The notes under the pieces were generated by a model, which saw nothing but the letters and a program-made list of their open reading frames with translations, had not been told where the DNA came from and made no database searches. The translations under genes were made by a program, and so were the position numbers. A stretch of DNA of 64,000 nt from contig CCMQ01000006.1 of NCBI GenBank assembly GCA_000751835.1, positions 372,001 through 436,000 of the forward strand. Direction: 5' to 3'. This DNA is from Necropsobacter rosorum (lineage in GTDB: Bacteria > Pseudomonadota > Gammaproteobacteria > Enterobacterales > Pasteurellaceae). Positions 16,035 to 25,488 of the stretch are shown here, piece after piece; the first letter of the stretch is position 1; each line of letters starts with the position of its first letter.

Positions 16035-19000
16035 ATGACTTACACCAATCACCGCAGACTGATACTGGGAACGCTGCTACTTGCCGTCAATACGGGGGGG
16101 GGGGCACAACAACCGGACAATCAGCTGGACGTTATTGAAGTAAAAGGCCAAAGCGAGCAGCAGGATGAACAGCGCAAAGACGAGGTTTATTTACGCAATA
16201 TCACCAATATGTACGCAGATAAAGAAACCGTCGAACGCTATAAAGGCGCGGCGCCGGCGGATCTGTTTCAGGGCTTTAACGGGGTTTACAGCGGCGATGC
16301 GCGCAACAGCGGCGCGGTGGATCCGAACATCCGCGGCATTCAGGGCGAAGGGCGGATCCCGGTCACCATTGACGGCACGGAACAGGCGCTGACCACTTGG
16401 CGCGGCTATAACGGCGCCAATAACCGCAACTATCTCGATCCGAATTTAATTGCCGGCATTACGGTGGAAAAAGGGCCGGATATCGCTTCCGGCAACGCCT
16501 CCGGCATCGGCGGTGCGGTGAAAATGCGCACCATTGATGTGAACGATATCCTCAAACCGGGACAACGGGTCGGTGCGGAATTAAAACTGGAAGCCGGTAA
16601 TAATTCGGTGAAAGAACGGGTACCCGATTTTGATAACGGCAGAGATTGCCGTGAAACCGGACAATGTATTCTGGGATTTTTCTCGCCCCATGCGCTGATC
16701 AAACCGAAAACCAAAGGTACATGGGGTCATGATAATGCCATGCGTCTGGCGGTGGGCGTCAGAGAGGATAAATTCGATTTACTGGCGGCCTATAGTTACC
16801 GCAGCAAAGGCAATTATCTGGCGGGAAAAGGCGGTGCGCATAACTATGAAGGCGATATCGACATCAAAGGTTCGGACATTTCCATTAAACAGATGGAGCC
16901 GAATCTGCCCTTCGCCGCCAGCATCTACCGCCCGCATACGGAAGTGCCGAACACTTCCAGTCTGATGGAATCTTATTTATTAAAAACCACCCTGCGCCCG
17001 ACCAGCGCTCAACAGATTAAGTTGGGTTATCGCCACACCAAAACCACCTACGGCGAAATTATGCCGTCCCGTCTGGATTTTCACAGTTTTCACGGTTTTG
17101 TGCCGCAATGGCCGCTTTCCACCGTGAAGCAAGCGGCTTTTAATGCCGATTACGCCTATAATCCGGAAAACAACGACTGGATCGATTTAAAACTCGGCTT
17201 ATGGTACACCCGCACCGACAGCCTGACCAATACCTCCGGCGGGAACCCGCGCGAAATTAATGATCCGAAAGCGATATTAAAAGATCCGGCTTCTTATCAG
17301 TGGTTTGCGATGACCAGCCCTTGTGTCAGAGAACGGCAGGACTGGACAAGCGCGAACTCCGGTCGGGATGCGCTGATTGTCGATTATGACTGTCTGCACC
17401 GCAACGGTGATCCGATTGTACGGCAGAACCCGAATACCGGTAAATATACGCTGGTCAACAGCGCCCAAATGCAGGCGCACAATACCCGCCGCGGTGTCAA
17501 TTTAAGCAATGTGATGAAACTGCACGATAAACTGGATCTCACCATTTCCGCAGCGTTGCAACGCGAGCATTTAACCAGCTTTAATCCGGGCAAATCAAAC
17601 CGTAATGACGGATTTACCACCTACGAAGCCCCACCGCGTCTCGGCCGGCGGCAGGAATGGGACATTGCGCTGAATTTCCATTATCGGCCGACCGACTGGC
17701 TGGCATTCACTGCTGGCGGACGTTACAACGAATACTGGTCTTATGATGATTATCTGGAGGAACTCCTGAATTCCGGTGCGCTCTATGCGCCGTACTATAG
17801 CGAAGGAACGGAATATCCCGATAGAGTTAATGTCGGGCGCTATGTTGACTATCAAGAAGTGATGACGCAACAGGATTGGGACAAACACCAACAACTGTGG
17901 GACGAATTACACAGAATTAATGAACTGCATTCCGCAGGAAAACTCTCGCTGCGTGAACTGAATGCAAAACAAAATGAAATCTATAAACAAATCGACAATA
18001 TAAAAGGCGATGCAAAAAAAATTGAGGACGGCTATCGTTACTATAGCTCCGTTCAGTATTATCATTCCGACGGTCGTTTACACAAAGAGGACAATCCGTT
18101 CTATAACGGTACATTAAAAAATAAACTGGTTAAAAATCCGGTAACCGGTAAAACGGAATACAAATATCAGGGGCAATACCTTTCTTCGGAATATTCCGAA
18201 GAACTAAAGCAAGAAGACAAACTAAAATCGGTAGAAAAAAGACGGGGTCACGCCTTTTCCCCGGCATTTTCCGCCACCGCGTTTTTAACCGACCATTCCC
18301 GCGTTTATTTCCGTTATGTGCAATATGCACGCATGCCGAGTATTTTTGAAACCACTATCGGCTTCTCCGCCAGTTCGGATACCGTAGCACGCTTCAAAGA
18401 TGCCAAACTGAAACCGGAAAAAGCCCGCAATATCGAACTGGGCTACGCATACGATTTCGGCCATTGGTTCGCCACGCCCACCAAAGCGGATATTAAACTC
18501 AGCTACTACCATAATGTCACTAAAGATGTGATTGATCGCGATACCGCGTTCCGTTTCATACAGCTGGATAAACGCAAGCTGGAAGGTATTGAATTGCAGG
18601 CTCGTTATGACAACGGTGACTACTTTGCCGATCTGGGGTTTGAATACCATTTAAAAAATAAAGTCTGTGATGCCGATACCGCGGTAGAACTCGACGGAAT
18701 ATATCTGCGCGTACCGGAATGTATGACCGGCGGTTTTCCGATGGGCTATCTGCGTACCCAGTTGCAACCGAAATATTCGATCAGCGCCAATATCGGCGGC
18801 CGTTTCTTTGAACGCAAACTGGAAATCGGCAGCCGCTGGCTGTACCACAGCAAGGCGGTAAATAAAGATGAACAGCGGATCTATGAACAGGGAATCGATA
18901 AAAACAATGCGTTCTGGAACTGGAACCGCCCGATGTCATGGCAGCCGGTGCTGGTGGTGGACGCCTATATCCGCTATGCCTTTTCGCCGGATTTAAGTAT

Positions 19001-19112
19001 TGAACTGACCGGTACCAATTTAACCGATCGCTATTATCTGGATCCGATGACCCGTTCTATGATCCCGGCACCGGGCAGAACCTTTAAATTAGGTCTGACG
19101 GCAAAATTTTAA
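16035..19112 (+). CDS. TonB-dependent heme/hemophilin receptor, phase-variable
   Basis: 1025 residues from the ATG at 16035 (AAGGGA upstream). Signal peptide through about residue 24, a TonB box (LDVIEVKG at about 32-39), a plug domain (PADLFQGFNGVYSGDARNSG to about 185) and a C-terminal 22-strand barrel ending in LGLTAKF with terminal Phe. The barrel segment YVQYARMPSIFET resembles the FRAP region of heme receptors. Eleven consecutive G residues (16094-16104) lie in the signal-peptide codons; one base more or fewer gives a stop within about 15 codons, so the gene looks phase-variable and is in frame here. The next genes encode a hemophilin-like hemophore and a Slam, so this is probably the matching receptor. 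About residues 615-731 are a charged, AT-rich insert. Confidence 0.9.
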   Translation: MTYTNHRRLILGTLLLAVNTGGGAQQPDNQLDVIEVKGQSEQQDEQRKDEVYLRNITNMYADKETVERYKGAAPADLFQGFNGVYSGDARNSGAVDPNIRGIQGEGRIPVTIDGTEQALTTWRGYNGANNRNYLDPNLIAGITVEKGPDIASGNASGIGGAVKMRTIDVNDILKPGQRVGAELKLEAGNNSVKERVPDFDNGRDCRETGQCILGFFSPHALIKPKTKGTWGHDNAMRLAVGVREDKFDLLAAYSYRSKGNYLAGKGGAHNYEGDIDIKGSDISIKQMEPNLPFAASIYRPHTEVPNTSSLMESYLLKTTLRPTSAQQIKLGYRHTKTTYGEIMPSRLDFHSFHGFVPQWPLSTVKQAAFNADYAYNPENNDWIDLKLGLWYTRTDSLTNTSGGNPREINDPKAILKDPASYQWFAMTSPCVRERQDWTSANSGRDALIVDYDCLHRNGDPIVRQNPNTGKYTLVNSAQMQAHNTRRGVNLSNVMKLHDKLDLTISAALQREHLTSFNPGKSNRNDGFTTYEAPPRLGRRQEWDIALNFHYRPTDWLAFTAGGRYNEYWSYDDYLEELLNSGALYAPYYSEGTEYPDRVNVGRYVDYQEVMTQQDWDKHQQLWDELHRINELHSAGKLSLRELNAKQNEIYKQIDNIKGDAKKIEDGYRYYSSVQYYHSDGRLHKEDNPFYNGTLKNKLVKNPVTGKTEYKYQGQYLSSEYSEELKQEDKLKSVEKRRGHAFSPAFSATAFLTDHSRVYFRYVQYARMPSIFETTIGFSASSDTVARFKDAKLKPEKARNIELGYAYDFGHWFATPTKADIKLSYYHNVTKDVIDRDTAFRFIQLDKRKLEGIELQARYDNGDYFADLGFEYHLKNKVCDADTAVELDGIYLRVPECMTGGFPMGYLRTQLQPKYSISANIGGRFFERKLEIGSRWLYHSKAVNKDEQRIYEQGIDKNNAFWNWNRPMSWQPVLVVDAYIRYAFSPDLSIELTGTNLTDRYYLDPMTRSMIPAPGRTFKLGLTAKF
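16094..16104 (+). repeat. Homopolymeric G11 tract, likely phase-variation switch
   Basis: Eleven uninterrupted G residues in codons 20-24 of the receptor, encoding Thr-Gly-Gly-Gly-Ala at the end of the signal peptide. With ten G the frame ends at TAA, and with twelve at TGA, both about 15 codons further on. Long homopolymers of this kind slip during replication in Pasteurellaceae and Neisseria. No other G or C run this long was noticed in the window. Confidence 0.85.
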
Positions 19113-19147
19113 GCTATGGAACGGTATCGTTCCGTTGCTTAAAAAAG

Positions 19148-19183
19148 ACGGCAAAACACATGGTTGGACGCCCGTTTTGCCGT
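19148..19183 (+). terminator. Intercistronic hairpin after the receptor gene
   Basis: 10-bp perfect stem ACGGCAAAAC/GTTTTGCCGT with a 16-base loop, followed by TTTGG; a partial terminator or processing site. Smaller hairpins occur at 19118-19133, 19192-19208 and 19220-19232, all before the hemophilin ribosome site. Confidence 0.5.
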
Positions 19184-19253
19184 TTTGGAACGCATACTTC
19201 AGGTATGCCTTATTACAATGAGGAAAGTCCTCACAAAAATCAGGAGATTTTAT

Positions 19254-20051
19254 ATGAAAAAATCCATTTTAGCCACCGCACTTTGCCTGTCCTGCACCGT
19301 CGCGCTCAGCGCCAACGCCGCAATTACCTCAGGCACCTCCAACAACAAAGCGGCGCTCAGCGTAAAAAATGCCTCAGCTAAACACAACGGTTGGTTCCAT
19401 TCCGATCCCGGCGGATTACCGGGTATCGAAGTACAAGGCGTCACCTCTAAAGTCACCAGCTTTAAATCGCTGACCGGTGTCGCCAACAATGCTATGGTGC
19501 CGAAATCCTTGGGCGGTCAGGATAAAAACGGTGTTGTGGTGTTAAACATGAACAACATGCCAAGCTGGGTGCCGGGCTTTCATGGCAAGTTAGGCAACTT
19601 TGCGTTTAAAAAAGTCGGCACGCAGGAATTGTACTACGGCGAATGGCTGGGCAACGGCGCCAATGCCAAGCAGGATCGGGTTGTGTATTATGCCGGCAAT
19701 AATAAAACCGACAACATGCCGACCGGCGGAAAAGCCGTATATAGCGTACAGGGCATTAATAATCACGGCAAACTGGATGCGGAAATGCTGAAAGGCGAGC
19801 TGACCGCCGACTTCGGCAAAAAACAAGTTAACGGTTCAATGAGTAAAACCGGCCTAACGGTGAATATCAATAACGCCCAAATTAATCCGGCTGATGCAAG
19901 TTTCTCCGGTGATAAAGCCGCCAGTGCAAATGGTGTGGTCGGTAGTGTCAAGGGTAATTTCTTCGGCAATAATGCCGCGGCGTTAGCCGGCTATGCGAAA
20001 TTCGCAGGCCATAATCAATATGACACCGCATTCGGCGGAAGTAAAAAATAA
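19254..20051 (+). CDS. hphA: Hemophilin-like secreted heme-binding protein (Slam substrate)
   Basis: 265 residues from the ATG at 19254, fixed by AGGAG ten bases upstream. A Sec signal peptide (MKKSILATALCL... ending SANA, cut near residue 22) without lipobox predicts a soluble secreted protein. The N-terminal ~120 residues (WFHSDPGGLPGIEVQGVTS, NMPSWVPGFHGKLGNFAF) form the presumed heme-binding domain; His in these segments are candidate ligands. The C-terminal ~130 residues carry repeated beta-strand patterns of an eight-stranded barrel (GELTADFGKKQVNGSM, VKGNFFGNNAAALAGYAKF, TAFGG) typical of Slam-dependent cargo. Lying between a TonB receptor and a Slam, it fits the hemophilin (HphA/Hpl) family that captures heme, for example from hemoglobin. 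Heme binding is inferred from family. Confidence 0.85.
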   Translation: MKKSILATALCLSCTVALSANAAITSGTSNNKAALSVKNASAKHNGWFHSDPGGLPGIEVQGVTSKVTSFKSLTGVANNAMVPKSLGGQDKNGVVVLNMNNMPSWVPGFHGKLGNFAFKKVGTQELYYGEWLGNGANAKQDRVVYYAGNNKTDNMPTGGKAVYSVQGINNHGKLDAEMLKGELTADFGKKQVNGSMSKTGLTVNINNAQINPADASFSGDKAASANGVVGSVKGNFFGNNAAALAGYAKFAGHNQYDTAFGGSKK

Positions 20052-20060
20052 TCATCGTAC

Positions 20061-20083
20061 GGGGGAATCATTCCCCCTTTTTT
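20061..20083 (+). terminator. Terminator/attenuator between hemophilin and Slam genes
   Basis: GGGGGAA-TCA-TTCCCCC followed by six T residues directly after the hemophilin stop codon. Partial termination here would yield far more hemophilin than translocon. Confidence 0.85.
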
Positions 20084-20111
20084 CCTTTAAGTTACCGATA
20101 AAAGCAGGGTT

Positions 20112-21605
20112 ATGTATCGCTTAACATTCAATCACTTCAAAACATGCAACGCCGCGTTCCGTTTGTTGCTGCTCTTGCTCCCGGCTTATACGGCGCAGTA
20201 TGCCGCCGCGCAAGTGCAAAACAACCACGACGCCCTTCAGCTCTGGCAGCAGCATAAGCAAGCCAGCCGGCAGCAACAACGAGAAAGCCGGGTTGATCAG
20301 CCGATCGCCGAAGCCGCACACGAAATGATCTTTGACGGCCAATCGATCACGATTGACAATACCGCCGAGGCAGTCGGACAGGCGCTGTTTATCGCCCTCA
20401 ATCAGCAATTATGGGATTATGCGCAAACATTTCTGCGCCATTATAAAACCTTCGACGACCATAATCTCGAACTGGTGTTATTTGCCGAGGCGGCGCTGGC
20501 ACGTCAGCACGGCGATCTGAATCGCGCCGAACAGCGCTATCGCGAGCTGCTGCGGGCGGATCCGACCTTTATCCGCGCTCAGCTCGATCTGGCGCGCGTG
20601 CTGTTCGAAAATAAAAAAACGCGGGAATCCACCGCACTTTTTGAGAATCTGGCAAGGCTGGATCTGCCGGCTGAAGTCCGTGACAGCGTCGACGGCTATC
20701 GTCAGGCATTAAGCCTGCGGGAAAAATGGCAGCTGTCTTTCGCTCTGGGCTATCAGTACGCCACCAATATCAACCAGTCTTCCCGACGCAGCCTGTGCGC
20801 GCTGTATCTGGGCGAGATCTGTTCCGCCCGATTCACTTCGCCCGACGCCATAAATGCGCAGGGCTGGCGCTATGATCTCAGTGTACGGAAGCAAACCGCT
20901 TTATCCGGTCATCACGGGATAATATTTTATCTCAACAGCTACGGTTATTTTTATCCCCATGCCAAGGATTATGCCGAAGATAACAGCAAAGTTTATGTCG
21001 GTTATCAGTACCAAAATCAGCACACCGAACTGACCCTTGCGCCGTTGTTCGAATATAACCGGCTGGGCAACCGCACTTATTCGCGGGCATGGGGCGTACA
21101 GCTTGCCTTAAGCCGGCAAATGGCCGCCCGCCATTGGCTGAATTTGCAGTTCGAACAGAAAAAACTGCGCTTTTCCCCGCACTATAATGCGCTGCGTCAT
21201 GCGGATCAGAGCGCGCTGTATGCCACTTGGTATTATGCCGCCGGCGCACAAACCACTTTATTCGGCGGGCTGGACTGGCAATATCGGCACACCCGATATC
21301 ACGACGACAACTTTCATATGTACGGCGTTCGTTTAGGCCTTAACCGGCAATTTGATTTCGGGCTGGACGCCACCCTGCTGGCGTTATTGCGCCGTTATGA
21401 TTATCAAGGTTTCAACGCGGCACTCAACCGAACCCGACACGATAAACAGCAGGTTTATCTGGCGATCCTTAAAATGCCGTCGTGGCAATTTTACGGCGCA
21501 ACGCCGAGCCTGTTGCTGAAACGCACCGACAACCGCAGTAACGTGGATTGGCTGTATGCTTATAAACAGAATGAAATTCAACTGAATATCGAATGGCAAT
21601 TTTAA
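20112..21605 (+). CDS. Slam-family outer-membrane translocon (type XI secretion)
   Basis: 497 residues. Signal peptide to about residue 34, a periplasmic TPR-like helical domain (AEQRYRELLRADPTFIRAQLDLARVLFENKK near 139-169), then a barrel of the DUF560/Slam type with alternating aromatic strands and C-terminal residues ending in WQF. Slam proteins export TbpB-like lipoproteins or soluble hemophilins across the outer membrane; the adjacent upstream gene encodes just such a cargo with the matching C-terminal barrel. It is the last gene of the heme locus and is convergent with uvrC. An uptake signal sits inside it near 20631. Confidence 0.88.
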   Translation: MYRLTFNHFKTCNAAFRLLLLLLPAYTAQYAAAQVQNNHDALQLWQQHKQASRQQQRESRVDQPIAEAAHEMIFDGQSITIDNTAEAVGQALFIALNQQLWDYAQTFLRHYKTFDDHNLELVLFAEAALARQHGDLNRAEQRYRELLRADPTFIRAQLDLARVLFENKKTRESTALFENLARLDLPAEVRDSVDGYRQALSLREKWQLSFALGYQYATNINQSSRRSLCALYLGEICSARFTSPDAINAQGWRYDLSVRKQTALSGHHGIIFYLNSYGYFYPHAKDYAEDNSKVYVGYQYQNQHTELTLAPLFEYNRLGNRTYSRAWGVQLALSRQMAARHWLNLQFEQKKLRFSPHYNALRHADQSALYATWYYAAGAQTTLFGGLDWQYRHTRYHDDNFHMYGVRLGLNRQFDFGLDATLLALLRRYDYQGFNAALNRTRHDKQQVYLAILKMPSWQFYGATPSLLLKRTDNRSNVDWLYAYKQNEIQLNIEWQF

Positions 21606-21610
21606 CCGCA

Positions 21611-21640
21611 CTTGATACAGCACAGAAGCGAAGTATCAAG
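21611..21640. terminator. Hairpin between the Slam gene and uvrC
   Basis: 8-bp stem CTTGATAC/GTATCAAG with a 14-base loop, overlapping an uptake signal at 21605-21613. It sits in the 73-base gap of the convergent pair; no strong T-run. Confidence 0.45.
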
Positions 21641-21678
21641 CGCGGCGGGCATTATCGATAATAAAACAGGGATTGAAA

Positions 21679-23505
21679 CTAACTTTTCAGCGCCTCGGCA
21701 ATTTTTTCCGCCAACGCCGGCGAAATACCCGGCACCGAGGCGATTTCATCCGCCGTTGCGTTTTTCACCCCCTGCATGCCGCCCAAATATTTGAGCAGCG
21801 CCTGACGGCGTTTCGCGCCGACGCCGGCGATATCTTCCAGATTGCTGTGAGTAAAGGCTTTCTGCCGTTTTTTGCGGTGGCCGCCGATCGCATGATGATG
21901 GCTCTCATCGCGGATATGCTGAATCAGATGCAACGCCAGACTGTCCGGCGGCAAATGCAGTTCCCTGCCCTGTCGGCTGATAATCAGGGTTTCCAGACCC
22001 GCTTTGCGATCAACCCCTTTAGCCACCCCGATTAACAGCGGCCGGGTTTTATCCCATTCCACATTCAGCCCGGCAAACACCTGTAGCGCACGGTTAAGTT
22101 GCCCTTTACCGCCGTCGATAAAAATCACATCCGGAATTTTCTCCGCCTCCAGCGGTCGGTCATAGCGTTTCAATAACGCCTGTTCCATCGCCGCATAATC
22201 GTCGCCGCCGGTAATGCCGCTGATATTAAAACGGCGGTAATCGGATTTCAGCGGGCCGTCCTGATTAAACACCACACAGGAGGCAATCGTCTGCGCGCCC
22301 ATAGTATGGCTGATATCAAAACATTCCATCCGCTGAATCGGTGCGATGCCCAACACCGCCTGCAACGCCGCATAACGTTCCGCAATCAGCGAAGATTGTT
22401 TCAGCCGGGTCGCCAGCGCCGCTTTGGCGTTCATCTGCGCCAGATGCAGATATTTACTCTTATCGCCTTTGGCACTGTCCTGAATCGCAACCTTGCGTCC
22501 CGCCAGATCGCTTAACAGGGTTTCCAGTTCCGTTTTGTGCGCCAGTTTATGATCGACGATAATACTGTTCGGAATGCTGCGCCCCTGATGTCCCTGCAAA
22601 TAAAACTGCCCGACAAAGGTTTCGGTTAACTCGGACAAATCCGTATTCGCCGGCACCTTCGGAAAATAACTGCGGTTGCCCAACACTTTTCCCAGCCGGA
22701 TAAACATCACCTGCACACAGGCAATACCCAGCCGATAGGCGATAGAAACGATATCGATATCATCCAGCCGTTCGTTGGAAACGAATTGTTTTTCCATTAC
22801 CGCCCGCACCGCCTGAATCTGATCGCGAAAACGCGCCGCCTGTTCAAAATTAAGCTGCGCGCTCGCCTGTTCCATTTTAGCAATCAAATGATCCAGCACC
22901 TGCTGATCCTTGCCTTGCAAAAACAAACGGGCAAAATTCACCTGCTGGGCATAGTCTTCATCGCTGACATAACCGGCAACGCAGGGCGCGCTGCAACGGC
23001 CGATCTGATATTGCAGACAAGGGCGCGAACGGTTGCGGTAAACGGCATTTTCACATTGCCGCACCGGAAACAGTTTTTGCAGCAGCGATAAGGTCTCACG
23101 CACCGCGCCCGCATCGGGGTAGGGGCCGAAATATTCGCCCTGAATTTTTTTCGCTCCGCGGTAAGCGGTAATTCTCGGATGGCGTTCTTTGGTCAGTAAA
23201 ATATAAGGGTAAGATTTATCATCCCGCAGCAGCACATTGTAGCGCGGCTGAAACTGTTTGATGTAATTATGCTCAAGCAGCAGCGCCTCGGTTTCCGAAG
23301 AAGTAATGGTGGTGTCAATACGGCGAATCGCCGCCACCAGCGCTTCCGTTTTACGGCTGGCTAAATGGCGACGAAAATAGCTGGCAAGGCGCTTTTTCAG
23401 ATCCTTGGCTTTCCCCACATAAATCACCTGATCGTTGCTGTCATACATCCGGTAAACGCCGGGATCATGAGTCACATTGGCAAGAAAGGTTTTGGCATCA
23501 AACAT
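21679..23505 (-). CDS. uvrC: UvrABC excinuclease subunit C
   Basis: 608 residues from the ATG at 23505 ([11 protein letters not shown], the usual family start; the frame stays open further upstream but overlaps kdsB). It makes both incisions in nucleotide excision repair. Order: GIY-YIG nuclease at the N-terminus ([25 protein letters not shown]), a UVR/UvrB-interaction segment near residues 200-240, the RNase H-like C nuclease ([26 protein letters not shown]), and two helix-hairpin-helix motifs at the end ([19 protein letters not shown]). Last gene of the comEC-msbA-lpxK-ycaR-kdsB-uvrC run. Confidence 0.96.
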   Translation of the reverse strand: MFDAKTFLANVTHDPGVYRMYDSNDQVIYVGKAKDLKKRLASYFRRHLASRKTEALVAAIRRIDTTITSSETEALLLEHNYIKQFQPRYNVLLRDDKSYPYILLTKERHPRITAYRGAKKIQGEYFGPYPDAGAVRETLSLLQKLFPVRQCENAVYRNRSRPCLQYQIGRCSAPCVAGYVSDEDYAQQVNFARLFLQGKDQQVLDHLIAKMEQASAQLNFEQAARFRDQIQAVRAVMEKQFVSNERLDDIDIVSIAYRLGIACVQVMFIRLGKVLGNRSYFPKVPANTDLSELTETFVGQFYLQGHQGRSIPNSIIVDHKLAHKTELETLLSDLAGRKVAIQDSAKGDKSKYLHLAQMNAKAALATRLKQSSLIAERYAALQAVLGIAPIQRMECFDISHTMGAQTIASCVVFNQDGPLKSDYRRFNISGITGGDDYAAMEQALLKRYDRPLEAEKIPDVIFIDGGKGQLNRALQVFAGLNVEWDKTRPLLIGVAKGVDRKAGLETLIISRQGRELHLPPDSLALHLIQHIRDESHHHAIGGHRKKRQKAFTHSNLEDIAGVGAKRRQALLKYLGGMQGVKNATADEIASVPGISPALAEKIAEALKS

Positions 23506-23519
23506 CGTGATTAAATTCG

Positions 23520-24299
23520 CTAAAAATGGCCTAAAATCGACCGCACTTTTGCCAGATCCTCGGCGGTATCCACGCCGACCGCCGGCGCTTCGAGCGCCTG
23601 TGCGAGATGAATTTTTTCCCCGTACCACAACACCCGCAGCTGCTCCAGACTTTCGATTTGCTCAAGCGCACTGGGCTGCCAGCGCACATATTGGCGGATA
23701 AACCCGGCGCGATAGGCATAAATACCGATATGGCGCAGATAATGGTTCGCCAGCTTAAGCTGTTCGATCGGAAATTCGCCCCGCTGCCATAACGCGAACT
23801 GATCGCGATCCCAAGGGATCACGGCGCGGGAGAAATACAAAACATATCCGTCTTTATCGGTCAGCACCTTGACTACATTCGGATTGAACAAGTCTTCCGC
23901 TTGTTCGATCTTCACCGCCAGCGTCGCCATATTCACCCGATAGGTCGCCAGATTTTCCGCCACCTGACGCACAATGACCGGCGGAATCAGAGGTTCATCG
24001 CCCTGAATATTGACGATAATCTCATCATCGGCAATGGCCAATTGCTGCACCACTTCCGCCAGCCGTTCGGTGCCGGAGTGATGTTTATCCGAGGTCATAC
24101 AGACTTCACCGCCGAACGCCCGCACCGCTTGTGCCACCTGAGCATTATCCGTCGCCACTATCACGCGTTCGGCGCCGGATTGACCGGCTTTTTCCCAAAC
24201 GTGCCGGATCATCGGTTTACCGGCAATATCCGCCAGCGGTTTGCCCGGCAAACGGCTGGAGGCAAAACGGGCGGGAATAATCACGGTAAATTTAGTCAT
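23520..24299 (-). CDS. kdsB: 3-deoxy-manno-octulosonate cytidylyltransferase
   Basis: 259 residues, the length typical of the family. It activates Kdo with CTP to give CMP-Kdo for lipopolysaccharide inner core synthesis in the cytoplasm. The nucleotide-binding N-terminus [20 protein letters not shown], the [11 protein letters not shown] metal-site segment and the [12 protein letters not shown] motif are present. It overlaps ycaR by 8 bases and precedes uvrC by 14, so the four genes lpxK to uvrC are tightly packed, linking lipid A and Kdo supply. Confidence 0.96.
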   Translation of the reverse strand: MTKFTVIIPARFASSRLPGKPLADIAGKPMIRHVWEKAGQSGAERVIVATDNAQVAQAVRAFGGEVCMTSDKHHSGTERLAEVVQQLAIADDEIIVNIQGDEPLIPPVIVRQVAENLATYRVNMATLAVKIEQAEDLFNPNVVKVLTDKDGYVLYFSRAVIPWDRDQFALWQRGEFPIEQLKLANHYLRHIGIYAYRAGFIRQYVRWQPSALEQIESLEQLRVLWYGEKIHLAQALEAPAVGVDTAEDLAKVRSILGHF

Positions 24300-24486
24300 G
24301 TGCGCCGTCCTGTTGTAAATCTTGGCTTAATGGCTGCGCCTGTTCCGCCAGCAGCACCGGAATGCCGTGCTCAATCGGGTAGGCAACCTGATCGAAACGG
24401 CAAATCAGCCGTTCCTGTTGTTTGTCATAGTTCAGTCTGCCCTGACACATGGGGCAGGCGATAATCTCCAATAATCTAGCGTTCAC
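24292..24486 (-). CDS. ycaR: YcaR, Trm112-like small zinc protein
   Basis: 64 residues with the Trm112/UPF0434 pattern: N-terminal [14 protein letters not shown] and a central [21 protein letters not shown]. Of the usual cysteines, Cys11 and Cys14 are visible plus one at about residue 29; the partner position is not cysteine, so full zinc binding is unsure. It sits between lpxK (11-base overlap) and kdsB (8-base overlap) as in enterics and H. influenzae. Function is unknown; stabilisation of a partner enzyme is a guess from Trm112. Confidence 0.88.
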   Translation of the reverse strand: MNARLLEIIACPMCQGRLNYDKQQERLICRFDQVAYPIEHGIPVLLAEQAQPLSQDLQQDGAHD

Positions 24487-25471
24487 CTTTCACCTCCGTA
24501 ACGATTCTGTCGATAAAACGCGCCGCCGCGGCATCCAAAATCTCCGCCTCCACCGGCACATACCACCAGTTTTGCTGTGCAAAGGCACGGCATTTCACCG
24601 CATCTTTTTCGGTCATAAAGAGCGGTCGTTTTTTATCGAATTTTGCCAATAACGCCGCATCAAACGGCTGATGATCCTGAAATGCGTGGGATTGCGCCAC
24701 ATCAAGCCCCAACTCACGCAGCATTGCAAAAAAACGCGCCGGATTGCCGATTCCCGCCACGGCAGTCAAGGGCGTTGCGGTAAATTCGCGCAACGGACGG
24801 GATTGACCGCTCAATAAATTCACCGCATAGGTCGGCACCAGCCGCATCACGCTCTGGGCGTACGGATGTTCGCCGCCGTTGGCGATAATCAAATCAACGG
24901 ATTTCAGACGCCCCGCCAGCTCGCGCAGCGGCCCTGCCGGCAGCAGGAAACCGTTACCCAGACCGCGTTGCGCATCAATCACCACAATCTCAAAATCCCG
25001 TTGCAATTTGTAATGCTGCAAACCGTCGTCACTGACAATCAGATCGCAGGGCGAATGGCGCAATAACCGCTCCACCGCCTGCCGGCGATTCGGCGCGATA
25101 CACACCGGCGCACCGGTTCGCTGCGCAATCAGCAACGGTTCATCACCGGCTTGCAGCGGATCATCACCGGCCGTGACTAAACGCGGATATACCGCCGAGC
25201 GACTGCCGTAGCCGCGCGAAATCACCCCCACTTTCAGCCCCTGCCGGTGCAATTGCTGTACCAGCCAGATAACCACCGGCGTTTTACCGTTACCGCCGAC
25301 GGACAGATTACCCACCACGACCACCGGCAGCGGCGGACGATAAGAAGTCAGCAGGCCGCGCTGCAACAAAATGCGGCGCAGCTGAGAAATGCCCCAGAAC
25401 AACGCAGACAGCGGCGCCAACAACCATTTCAGCAGGGTTGCCCATAAACCGGAAGCATACCAGAAATTCAT
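24476..25471 (-). CDS. lpxK: Tetraacyldisaccharide 4'-kinase
   Basis: 331 residues. Adds the 4'-phosphate to the lipid A disaccharide precursor at the inner face of the inner membrane. An N-terminal amphipathic/hydrophobic helix ([20 protein letters not shown]) is followed by the P-loop [16 protein letters not shown] (about 52-67), and the segments [24 protein letters not shown] and [21 protein letters not shown] are characteristic. Preceded 17 bases upstream by msbA, the exporter of the same pathway. Confidence 0.96.
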   Translation of the reverse strand: MNFWYASGLWATLLKWLLAPLSALFWGISQLRRILLQRGLLTSYRPPLPVVVVGNLSVGGNGKTPVVIWLVQQLHRQGLKVGVISRGYGSRSAVYPRLVTAGDDPLQAGDEPLLIAQRTGAPVCIAPNRRQAVERLLRHSPCDLIVSDDGLQHYKLQRDFEIVVIDAQRGLGNGFLLPAGPLRELAGRLKSVDLIIANGGEHPYAQSVMRLVPTYAVNLLSGQSRPLREFTATPLTAVAGIGNPARFFAMLRELGLDVAQSHAFQDHQPFDAALLAKFDKKRPLFMTEKDAVKCRAFAQQNWWYVPVEAEILDAAAARFIDRIVTEVKGER

Positions 25472-25488
25472 CTCCGCCTCGTTGCCCG

